15,011 nt of DNA from Albibeggiatoa sp964388965 (GTDB taxonomy: Bacteria > Pseudomonadota > Gammaproteobacteria > Beggiatoales > Beggiatoaceae): assembly GCA_964388965.1 (NCBI GenBank), contig CAYMCP010000079.1:1-15011 (forward strand). Direction: 5' to 3'. The notes beneath the pieces are model-generated. The model made no database searches. It saw nothing but the letters and a program-made list of their open reading frames with translations, and was not told the DNA's origin. Position 1 is the stretch's first letter; each line of letters begins with the position of its first letter. This document shows, in pieces, positions 1 through 6,014 of the stretch. A program made the position numbers and the translations under genes.

Positions 1-1
1 C

Positions 2-160
2 AGTGCGTGGAAAAACTCTAATAAAAACAAGGCCGTACTGCGCGGCGGTTCTTGGTACAACGATGCAGATGTTTGTCGTTCGGCTGGTCGTGGCTGGGAT
101 AATCAAGACAGTAGGTACGTCAATCGCGGGGTTCGTTTTGTTTGCAGTGTTCGCGCCTAG
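2..160 (+). CDS. C-terminal end of a formylglycine-generating-enzyme-like (SUMF1 / FGE-sulfatase) domain protein, 5' truncated by the window edge
   Basis: The reading frame from base 2 is open to a TAG at 158-160 and gives 52 residues. It contains the family's end signature: LRGGSW (residues 13-18), then CRSAGR (26-31), then NQDSR (35-39), RGVRF (43-47) and a final VCSV. This matches the last strand-loop-strand part of the FGE-sulfatase fold (Pfam PF03781), a C-type-lectin-like fold. Family members include true formylglycine-generating enzymes, kinase- or caspase-linked proteins, and target proteins of diversity-generating retroelements. Catalytic residues of a true FGE would lie upstream, outside the window, so enzyme activity cannot be judged. 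Many residues at positions where retroelement targets have Asn-type codons are instead Tyr, Asp, Val, Gly, Ser or Arg, with codons ending in C or T; see findings. The family call is firm; the role is open. Confidence 0.85.
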   Translation, partial: SAWKNSNKNKAVLRGGSWYNDADVCRSAGRGWDNQDSRYVNRGVRFVCSVRA

Positions 161-469
161 ATTTCTCTTTGTATTTTAGCACTTTAGCCCTTTGCCTTTT
201 TGTTTTTTACCCTTTATCGCGCTACGCGCGATCGCGATTTTTTTTGCAGGAGTGCAAAACTTGTTTTGCAAAATAAATTTTGCACTCCTTTTTGTTATGA
301 AACCTAACCCATTCATTATCATCGCGGCTATAGTTCAGCTTTTGCAACCCTGCCCAAGTGAGTCCGAAACGGTAAAATATCATTAAACACCGTTTTTCCT
401 CTGCTTGTTTCTCCGCTACGCTCTTACCATAAATTTGTTTGTAAGCAAGCTCAAACCGCTTATTAAAAG
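161..469. other. Intergenic stretch with pyrimidine-rich tract and two hairpins, no convincing gene
   Basis: This is the gap between the + strand FGE-like gene and the end of ruvC. Bases 163-215 are strongly pyrimidine-rich, with repeated CTTT/CCTTT words. They are followed by a GC-rich hairpin (arms 216-221 and 227-232, ATCGCG/CGCGAT, 5-nt loop) and a second, larger hairpin at 249-288. An open frame of 93 codons runs leftward through 503-222. It starts inside ruvC, has no visible ribosome binding site, ends in the GC-rich hairpin and resembles nothing I recognise, so I do not call it a gene. Pyrimidine tracts and hairpins just after the coding end are also known beside retroelement variable regions; that link here is inference. 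Confidence 0.5.
249..293. terminator. Hairpin terminator between convergent genes
   Basis: The arms GGAGTGCAAAA (249-259) and TTTTGCACTCC (278-288) form a perfect 11-bp stem with an 18-base loop, followed on the + strand by TTTTT. The loop holds a second copy of TTTTGCA (264-270) that could pair with 253-259 instead, giving an alternative 7-bp hairpin with a 4-base loop. On the - strand the stem is followed by GCAAAAAAAA, so the structure suits termination of the + strand gene better than of ruvC. Confidence 0.6.
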
Positions 470-949
470 TTATTTCGCATAGCTTTGCATATGTGCATGA
501 CATAAGGCAACTGCTAGCGCGTCGGCTGCGTCAGTCAAGGGTATGGCTGGTAAGTCGAGTAAGATTTTTACCATCTGTTGAACTTGCTGTTTTGCCGCAT
601 GACCTTGTCCGACAACAGCTTGTTTAATTTGATTTGGTGCGTATTCATATATTTCCAAACTATGTTGCGTACCCGCCACAATCGCAACACCTCTTGCCTG
701 CCCTAACTTTAGTGCAGAATCAGCATTGCGCGACATAAAAACTTGTTCAATTGCCATTTGGCTGGGTTGATGGTGTTTAATGAGCTCGCTAACGCCATGA
801 TAAATTTCTTGCAGCCTTTCGGGCAATCGAGAAGCTTGCATCTTGATACAGCCACAAGTGACGAATCTAGCTCGGCGTTTGGAGATTTCGATAATGCCAA
901 ATCCAGTCATTCTTGATCCCGGGTCTATCCCTAAAATGCGTAAATTCAA
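470..949 (-). CDS. ruvC: Crossover junction endodeoxyribonuclease RuvC
   Basis: RuvC cuts Holliday junctions symmetrically during recombination and repair, in complex with the RuvAB branch-migration motor. The 159-residue product carries the four catalytic acids of the family: Asp9 in GIDPG, Glu68 in IEQVF, and Asp140 and Asp143 in TDAADALA. The block SRNADSALKLGQARGVAI (73-90) closely follows E. coli RuvC. It is slightly shorter than E. coli RuvC (173 residues) because the variable C-terminal tail ends early, after the last helix. The start is a TTG at 949-947: no ATG precedes the DPG motif, and AGGA (959-956) lies six bases upstream, which decides it. It stands apart from ruvA and ruvB, which are not in the window. 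Function is close to certain. Confidence 0.96.
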   Translation of the reverse strand: MNLRILGIDPGSRMTGFGIIEISKRRARFVTCGCIKMQASRLPERLQEIYHGVSELIKHHQPSQMAIEQVFMSRNADSALKLGQARGVAIVAGTQHSLEIYEYAPNQIKQAVVGQGHAAKQQVQQMVKILLDLPAIPLTDAADALAVALCHAHMQSYAK

Positions 950-984
950 CGTTTATCCTAAGTAAGTCACAAAACGCTTTTTTG

Positions 985-1095
985 CACACTGAGGCTGTAA
1001 AAGGACTACAAAAATAACGATTTTAATTATCATAAATTATTGATTTTAAATAATCTCAAATCGAAAAAAGTAGCTATTTCTACAGTCTCACTGTG
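985..1095. repeat. MITE-like imperfect inverted repeat
   Basis: The arms at 985-999 and 1081-1095 are complementary at 13 of 15 positions. Similarity continues inward, with GAG-CTGTA-AA followed by CTAC on both sides, around an AT-rich core of about 80 bases. It lies in the gap upstream of ruvC and downstream of the PDC sensor gene. The arm sequence recurs at 14979-15011, which supports a dispersed non-coding element. No coding capacity and no clear target-site duplication were seen. Confidence 0.5.
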
Positions 1096-1143
1096 TCGGC
1101 AAAACAAGTTTTACACGCTTCTTTGCGTCCTGATAATTAAATT

Positions 1144-2118
1144 TTAACAAACGCTAACGGCTTCGTTTGCAAACCAAAATGATAGATTTTTATCTAAGAA
1201 ATCAGTAACTTGTACATATTGCGAACCATCACAAGAAAAAGTTAAACCAACCATACCATTAAATAAATTTAGTGAACCTGAGCGCAAATAAACTTTGTCA
1301 TCGGCTAAACGTAAGGTGCGGAAACGTTCTAATACCTGTTTTACATCTTTTTCCGTTATGACTGCGTGATCAGAATAACCTGAATGTGGATATTTTAGAT
1401 ACATATCAGGATTAAGCATCTGTTCTGCGCTGTACAAATGGTATTGATAAGGATCATCTAAATGCCATAACATCGCTTGACCACTGGAATAATGCAAAGT
1501 ACAGTGGAAAATACCATGTTCAGTAATTAAACGATTTAACGTTACTAGCACTTCGTCTAAACGCTGATCCAAAAGGCTGTTAATACGACGTGGGGTAAGT
1601 TGTTTTTGCGTTTTCATTTCCGTTTTGTGTTGCTCTTGCCAAAAGCGCAGTGGTGGATTTCTTCCAGAAGAAACAGAAAGCGGTAAACGTTGAATGTTAA
1701 AATCGGCTACGATGAAGCCTAAAAATTGCTGTTCATCAATTACAGGTTGTACTGCACTAATACATGGATTGCCTGTGGTATGACTAATATACACCGATGA
1801 CAACATAAAGTGTCGTTTAGGATAAAGGCTCACAGAATAAGGGCGGCGTGATAAATCCTGTCCTCTTGAACTGTCATCAATACCTTCTTGACTAACATTT
1901 GCACTAATTTGTTTACCATATTTATCAATAACATAAACAAGATGCGAGTACGGAATAGTTGCAAGTTGTTTAAATAATAGTTGATCTAATTTTTCTAAAT
2001 TCGACCAAACGGGTATGCACTGTTTTGCCAAATTAGTCATTGGTGGTTCAAATAAGTCTGAAAGTACTTTACGTTGTTCACTGATGGTCTGTTTAATCCA
2101 CATCATTAATGCCCCCAT
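1144..2118 (-). CDS. PDC/Cache sensor-domain protein without obvious output domain
   Basis: The 324-residue protein has an N-terminal helical lead (about 1-55), then a segment typical of a PDC (PAS-like) Cache sensor. YVIDKYGKQISANVS (62-76) is the 'own-ligand strand plus turn' seen in these domains. RGQDLSRRPYSVS (85-97), HFMLSSVYISHTTGNPCISAVQPV (103-126, quoted in part: SSVYIS, GNPCISAVQPV) and FLGFIVADF (132-140) follow in the usual order. PDC domains normally sense small ligands outside the cell, but no signal peptide or membrane helix is visible here, so this copy is probably cytoplasmic. The part after residue 150 is not recognised; it contains a helical segment (about 172-203) and a second alpha/beta region to the end. 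The start is uncertain: ATG at 2118 has AGGA 12 bases upstream, and two in-frame ATGs follow at codons 5 and 6. I recognise no kinase, GGDEF or chemoreceptor module. Its role is unknown beyond probable ligand sensing. Confidence 0.75.
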   Translation of the reverse strand: MGALMMWIKQTISEQRKVLSDLFEPPMTNLAKQCIPVWSNLEKLDQLLFKQLATIPYSHLVYVIDKYGKQISANVSQEGIDDSSRGQDLSRRPYSVSLYPKRHFMLSSVYISHTTGNPCISAVQPVIDEQQFLGFIVADFNIQRLPLSVSSGRNPPLRFWQEQHKTEMKTQKQLTPRRINSLLDQRLDEVLVTLNRLITEHGIFHCTLHYSSGQAMLWHLDDPYQYHLYSAEQMLNPDMYLKYPHSGYSDHAVITEKDVKQVLERFRTLRLADDKVYLRSGSLNLFNGMVGLTFSCDGSQYVQVTDFLDKNLSFWFANEAVSVC

Positions 2119-2254
2119 GACATGAAGTATTCCTGATATTTCAAAGTTTTACTAAAGTTTTCATGCAAAACAGTAAGAAAAAAACGACTTCATGTAATTT
2201 GATGTTAAGGTTAAGTGAGTAAATTTCAAACGCTCTATTAACGCGCCGAACTTT

Positions 2255-2293
2255 TTGACATCCTCCCAGCAGCCATAAAGGGCGGGGATTCCC
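2255..2293 (-). mobile_element. Right-end hairpin motif of an IS200/IS605-type element (possible omegaRNA tail)
   Basis: On the - strand the motif GGGAATCCCCGCCC begins here, then a CTTTAT loop, and it ends in GGGAGGATGTCAA (2267-2255). This is the typical closing hairpin of many IS605-family elements. The usual perfect GC stem has decayed to TCCC/GGGA plus GCC/GGC with an internal loop. In active elements this end forms the 3' scaffold of the TnpB guide RNA, and the flanking host DNA supplies the guide. Here it follows a broken tnpB, so it is a relic unless served in trans. Confidence 0.5.
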
Positions 2294-2540
2294 AAGTGCG
2301 ATTATGCACTCAGGTATTTTAACTTTATGCGTATGCGTTTCAGTTAAAACCGGTTCCTGCTTCAAGTCGAAACTAAAGCCCCAACTCCACAGGCTAACAC
2401 CCGATGTCTTCAGGCTAACACATTCAACGCATTCAAAATCAGATGACGTTAAACGGTTATTTTTACTTTTGTATCCACACAGGCTGCACCTACCTATCGC
2501 TCTAGTCTTGAAGGGCGAAGTTTCACGTGCGAGTGGATAA
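2255..2540 (-). pseudogene. tnpB: 3' remnant of an IS200/IS605-type tnpB (OrfB)
   Basis: Reading leftward, the frame encodes a zinc-ribbon-like segment, CSLCGYKSKNNR (2488-2453), followed by FECVEC (2437-2420). This gives the CxxC...CxxC pattern of the TnpB C-terminal zinc ribbon. A tail DLKQEPVLTETHTHKV then follows, of the kind found after the ribbon in some OrfB proteins. The expected motif after the second CxxC (DxNAAxNI, carrying the last RuvC-like acid) is absent, and the roughly 300 residues that should come before the ribbon are missing. The frame is open for 143 codons (2572-2141), but only this part is transposase-like. It cannot encode an active nuclease. The alternative, a random small zinc-finger ORF, is less likely given the right-end motif just downstream. 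Confidence 0.55.
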
Positions 2541-2612
2541 AAATTATTGTCAACAGATACAAGCTGACACAATCTCGTTTTTATTTTTTTATTACTCTGA
2601 GATAGTTTAGTT

Positions 2613-2732
2613 TAGCGTAAAAGTCGTATGACGCAAGTTGTAAATACAATATTTCAGCAATTTTCAATTTAAAACAATACGATAAACCTATAAAAGTAGG
2701 CATTATGCAGTTCATACGAAATTTTTACGCTA
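2613..2732. repeat. Fold-back repeat with 19-21-bp arms
   Basis: The arms 2613-2631 and 2712-2732 are complementary at 18 of the 19 left-arm bases, with a 2-base gap, around an 80-base AT-rich core. The right arm is part of a 41-base segment (2697-2737) that recurs at 13173-13213 with 36 of 41 identical bases, so it belongs to a dispersed family. Confidence 0.55.
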
Positions 2733-2776
2733 TATTTTCCTCGTCCCAATATTCTCCGTTGAGACAAGGAAAATAT
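2732..2776. repeat. Strong 17-bp hairpin, dispersed repeat unit
   Basis: The arms 2732-2748 and 2760-2776 match at 15 of 17 positions. The two mismatches would be G-U pairs in a leftward transcript. The segment 2739-2762 (CCTCGTCCCAAT then TCTCCGTTG) recurs in reverse orientation at 13258-13281 with 21 of 24 identical bases. This is the style of the small hairpin repeats common in Thiotrichales and Methylococcales genomes, as far as I recall. Confidence 0.6.
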
Positions 2777-2836
2777 CTACAAAATGAATTTTTCCCTCAA
2801 GTCGTCAAAAACTAAAATCGCAAATTTCAATGCCTG

Positions 2837-2845
2837 TGATACAAT
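2837..2845 (+). promoter_or_regulatory. Extended -10 promoter of the GltD-like gene
   Basis: TGaTACAAT at 2837-2845 is a good extended -10 element. No clear -35 box is seen 17 bases upstream, which is usual for this class. It would start transcription near 2852, some 40 bases before the start codon. TGGAGG at 2881-2886 is a strong ribosome binding site seven bases before ATG 2894. Confidence 0.5.
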
Positions 2846-2893
2846 GCAGCGACATTAAAAAATATAAAAACTCAGCTTATTGGAGGATGCCAA

Positions 2894-4585
2894 ATGCTAG
2901 TGTTGACACGCGCAGGTTATGCTTTACCGGGAACTTCTCTGAATTTTAAAACAGGTACGTGGCGGGTTCAGAAACCACTACACCACTTACGGAATGCACC
3001 TTGTCATACAGCCTGCCCTGCTGGAGAAAATCCACAAGCCTACATTGCAGATATTCAAGCCGGTCACAATCAAACCGCTTGGGAAACGTTAGTTAAAATC
3101 AATCCGTTACCTGCTATTACCGGACGTGTTTGTCCACATTTCTGTGAATCTGCTTGTAATCGTGGTGGTTTAGATGAGTCGATTGCAATTCATGCTATTG
3201 AGCGTAGTTTAGGTGATCAAGCAATTGAAAATAATTGGGCGTATCCTATTAATCCCATAGCGAAAAATGCACCTGAAATTGCAGTAGTTGGAGCAGGTCC
3301 CGCAGGTTTAACAGTCGCCTATCACTTAGCTAATTTAGGTTATCGTTCAATAATTTTTGACGAACGTAGCGAACCCGGTGGCACATTGCGCACAGCTTTA
3401 CCGCCATATCGTTTACCCCGTAGCGTGTTAGATGCTGAAATCGGACGTATATTAGCTATTAATGGAATTCGTTTTCAACCACGTACTCGTTTAGGTCGTG
3501 ACGTAAGTTTGCGTGAATTGCAATCTGATTATCAAGCAGTATTTTTAGGTGTTGGCGCACAGCGTAGTCAGGAGTGGAATATTGATGGTGTCGTGCCACA
3601 TAATTTACATTCTGGTTTGGAATTATTAAAAGAATGGGTAGACATTGGCACGGTACCGACACCAAAAAGTGTTGCTATCGTTGGTGCTGGCAATACTGCT
3701 GTGGATATGGCGCGGGTAATGAAGCGGGCTGGTGTAGGTGAGGTGCATATTATCTCACACAAGCCGATTCCAAAACCGGGTATTCCACAGTCTGAGGCTA
3801 TGCCAGCTATTGCGCGCGAAGTCGAGGAAGCATTAGAAGAAGGCGTTATTATTCATGAATATCGCGGAATTCGACGCTTAATTTTACGTGGTGAGCGTGT
3901 GGTTGGCGTAGAGCTGGTTCACATGAAAAAAATGAAACAAGAAAGTGGGCATTTAAAACGGGTTGCTTTCGACGGTACTGAAACGATTTTAAATGTAGAG
4001 CAAGTCATTCCAGCGGTTGGGCAGGTGATTGACCCTTACGGTATGGAAAAAATTGCAGGTAATAGCGCGTTTTTATCAACTGATTATTGGGGACGAATTG
4101 GTGAACATTCTGGCGTATACGGTGGTGGTGATGCTGGTGGTAAAGCGGGTACGGTGACAGCCGCAATCGGAGATGGACGACGGGCTGCAATTGCAATTGA
4201 TAAACAACTGCGCAATGAAGCTTTACCCGATATTGTAAATGAAGAGCCTATCAGTTTTGATGCGTTAAATATGCACTACTACGAACCTGCTGCGAGAATG
4301 CAAGAATCTATTTTACCTGTAGATAAACGGATTGGTGAGGAAGAAATTGTTTCAAGTTTGAGCACCTCGGAAGTCGCTAAAGAAGCTGCGCGTTGTTTTT
4401 CATGCGGCGATTGTTTAGCATGTGATAACTGTTGGACTTTGTGTCCTGATTCAGCGGTGTTAAAAACCAAAGACCTTGCTAGCGATGGTAGTCATTATGT
4501 ATTTGATTATGATTATTGTAAGGGTTGCGGTTTATGTGCTAATGAGTGTCCTTGTGGCTACATTGAGATGCGTGACGAGCTATAA
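2894..4585 (+). CDS. GltD-like FAD/NAD(P)-dependent oxidoreductase with N- and C-terminal iron-sulfur clusters
   Basis: The 563-residue protein belongs to the glutamate-synthase-beta-like flavoprotein group, which moves electrons between NAD(P)H and a partner through FAD and 4Fe-4S clusters. Residues 30-110 form the N-terminal cluster domain with Cys37, Cys41, Cys80, Cys84 and Cys88. GAGPAG (133-138) binds FAD, GAGNTA (264-269) binds NAD(P), and GGGDAG (410-415) is the second FAD motif. The C-terminus adds a ferredoxin-like part with eleven Cys (501, 504, 507, 510, 513, 517, 542, 545, 548, 552, 554), enough for two further 4Fe-4S clusters. It is about 90 residues longer than plain GltD, and no gltB lies beside it, so glutamate synthesis is unlikely. 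Relatives include DsrL of sulfur oxidisers and subunits working with 2-oxoacid oxidoreductases; it is too short and different at the N-terminus for me to call it dsrL. It appears monocistronic and probably links NAD(P)H to ferredoxin or another iron-sulfur partner in the cytoplasm (inference). Confidence 0.85.
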   Translation: MLVLTRAGYALPGTSLNFKTGTWRVQKPLHHLRNAPCHTACPAGENPQAYIADIQAGHNQTAWETLVKINPLPAITGRVCPHFCESACNRGGLDESIAIHAIERSLGDQAIENNWAYPINPIAKNAPEIAVVGAGPAGLTVAYHLANLGYRSIIFDERSEPGGTLRTALPPYRLPRSVLDAEIGRILAINGIRFQPRTRLGRDVSLRELQSDYQAVFLGVGAQRSQEWNIDGVVPHNLHSGLELLKEWVDIGTVPTPKSVAIVGAGNTAVDMARVMKRAGVGEVHIISHKPIPKPGIPQSEAMPAIAREVEEALEEGVIIHEYRGIRRLILRGERVVGVELVHMKKMKQESGHLKRVAFDGTETILNVEQVIPAVGQVIDPYGMEKIAGNSAFLSTDYWGRIGEHSGVYGGGDAGGKAGTVTAAIGDGRRAAIAIDKQLRNEALPDIVNEEPISFDALNMHYYEPAARMQESILPVDKRIGEEEIVSSLSTSEVAKEAARCFSCGDCLACDNCWTLCPDSAVLKTKDLASDGSHYVFDYDYCKGCGLCANECPCGYIEMRDEL

Positions 4586-4633
4586 GACAACAAAAATCTG
4601 TTTTTTACATCAAAGATTACATTTTGATTCAAG

Positions 4634-4682
4634 ACTGTCCTAACCTATTGGTATATTTAAATTGATAGGAAATTAGGACAGT
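4634..4682. terminator. Hairpin between convergent genes
   Basis: ACTGTCCTAA (4634-4643) pairs perfectly with TTAGGACAGT (4673-4682). An inner CCTAT/ATAGG pair extends the stem past a small bulge. It lies centrally in the 118-base gap between two converging genes, so it probably ends both transcripts. The T-tracts on either side are weak. Confidence 0.55.
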
Positions 4683-4703
4683 TTCCCTTAACTTACGTCG
4701 AAC

Positions 4704-5783
4704 TTACCTATATGCCTTAATTTGTTCAATGATGATGTCAGTAGGCGATGGCGATAGTTTTTGTACTCCCTTTTGATAATTTTTAAAGTTTTGCACAAAA
4801 TCTGCAATTAATTCTGGTTTATACTCGCTCAACAGACAATTCTCTCCCAATCCTTCGTGACGTTCAGTTGTCTTGCGTAATAACAAAATTGGTTTACCTA
4901 AAAAATAACATTCTTCTTGATTGCTACCACCATCACTAACAATAAAATCTGCATGATAAATAAGCTTAATAAATCTAAAATAATCATAACGTTGTCGTAA
5001 TTCAACCTGCGGATTTTGAGCTAAGATTTGATACAATCTAAATTGCCGTAATTTTTTTTCAGTCGGTTTATGTAAAATAAATATCAATTTCTTACTTTTT
5101 GCAATTTCATTAACAATGGACACGATCCGATTCAAAGCTGCTGGATTATAAATATTTTCAAAACGGTGGATAGTCACAATAATATAATTGTGATTGGGTA
5201 GATTGACTTCAATTTCGTCCAATCGTGGTAAAACCTGCATAAGTGCATCGTACAATGTATTAAATTGGGTATTAATTTTTTTTGCTTTGTAGCGTTGAAC
5301 ATTGTTAATTGCCCATTCTCCCGGACAAAAAACATAGTTTGATAGACGAAATACTAAAATTCGGGTGATTTCTTCAGGAAACGGATGAAATAAGTTAAAT
5401 GATCGTAATCCTGATTCAACATGTCCAACTTTTAAACTCGCTAATTTAGCCATTATCGCACCCAATAAAGTCGAAAATGTATCGCCATGCACAAGCACAA
5501 TACCTCGCTTATCATTTTTAAAAATTTGTTTTTTATACAGAATCGTTTTAAAAATAGATGTGATAAACCAGATACCCATTTTCATGATGGATGTAATATC
5601 TTTACCCGAATATAAAATATAATCAGGTTGTTTGAGCGCGAAATTTTCTGCAATATTACTCACAGTATCTTTATGCTGCCCTGTTAAAATATAATTATAT
5701 TCAATACCTTGCTGCTGCATTTGTTTTAATATGGGTGCCATTTTGATTAATTGTGCTTTGGTACCGATAACAACATGAATCAT
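4704..5783 (-). CDS. UDP-N-acetylglucosamine 2-epimerase family protein
   Basis: Family enzymes interconvert UDP-GlcNAc and UDP-ManNAc for surface polysaccharides; some related members hydrolyse the sugar nucleotide instead. The 359-residue product carries the family blocks in order: GTKAQLIKMAP (7-17), VHGDTFST (98-105), HVESGLRS (121-128), PFPEE (134-138), VTIHRFEN (203-210), SDGGSNQEE (283-291) and RKTTERHEG (303-311). Counterparts of the catalytic or binding residues of E. coli WecB are present: Asp101, Glu123, Glu137 and His206. Arg10 of WecB is replaced by Lys9, in GTKAQ where GTRPE is usual. The start has AAGGG seven bases upstream. It is an orphan: no wecC, glycosyltransferase or other sugar gene is adjacent. 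The family call is secure; exact substrate and reaction are inferred. Confidence 0.9.
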   Translation of the reverse strand: MIHVVIGTKAQLIKMAPILKQMQQQGIEYNYILTGQHKDTVSNIAENFALKQPDYILYSGKDITSIMKMGIWFITSIFKTILYKKQIFKNDKRGIVLVHGDTFSTLLGAIMAKLASLKVGHVESGLRSFNLFHPFPEEITRILVFRLSNYVFCPGEWAINNVQRYKAKKINTQFNTLYDALMQVLPRLDEIEVNLPNHNYIIVTIHRFENIYNPAALNRIVSIVNEIAKSKKLIFILHKPTEKKLRQFRLYQILAQNPQVELRQRYDYFRFIKLIYHADFIVSDGGSNQEECYFLGKPILLLRKTTERHEGLGENCLLSEYKPELIADFVQNFKNYQKGVQKLSPSPTDIIIEQIKAYR

Positions 5784-5934
5784 TATTTTTCCCTTATATT
5801 TTTGCGTGAATAGATTTACCGATTATTCAATAGAAATCTTTACTACTTTTTACTACTTTGCTAGGAGAATGTTTGTAGAGTGAAATCATTAATACTATCC
5901 GCAATGCAGATAATTCATTAAAAATTAAAAGTAG

Positions 5935-5981
5935 AAATCCCAGCTTTGTAATCGTATCACGTCACAAAAGTACTGGGATTT
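5935..5981 (-). terminator. Terminator hairpin downstream of the lipase gene
   Basis: AAATCCCAG (5935-5943) pairs perfectly with CTGGGATTT (5973-5981), and an inner CTTTG/CAAAAG pairing extends it. Read leftward, the stem is followed by a T-rich run (CTACTTTTAATTTTTA), as expected for termination of the gene ending at 6015. Confidence 0.55.
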
Positions 5982-6014
5982 GGATTTGACCTAGATAAAA
6001 ACAATCATGAAATT

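Larger units (their letters stand above)
2119..2893. other. Long intergenic region with IS remnant, hairpin repeats and a promoter
   Basis: From left to right this gap holds about 135 bases with nothing recognisable except a 9-bp inverted repeat (2120-2128 / 2187-2195). A broken tnpB end follows (2255-2540), then an AT-rich stretch, a fold-back repeat (2613-2732), a strong hairpin (2732-2776), and the promoter and ribosome binding site of the rightward oxidoreductase. It looks like a landing zone for small mobile sequences. Confidence 0.6.

Noticed and set aside
222..503. Leftward 93-codon open frame after ruvC
   Set aside because: It starts inside ruvC without a ribosome binding site, ends in a hairpin, and its sequence resembles no family I know; it passes through the terminator hairpin.
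1099..1112. 14-base word shared in reverse with 256-269
   Set aside because: The word is itself nearly palindromic and AT-rich, so the match is weak evidence of a repeat family.
2304..2540. Rightward 78-codon open frame
   Set aside because: It is antisense to the tnpB remnant and shows no recognisable protein features.
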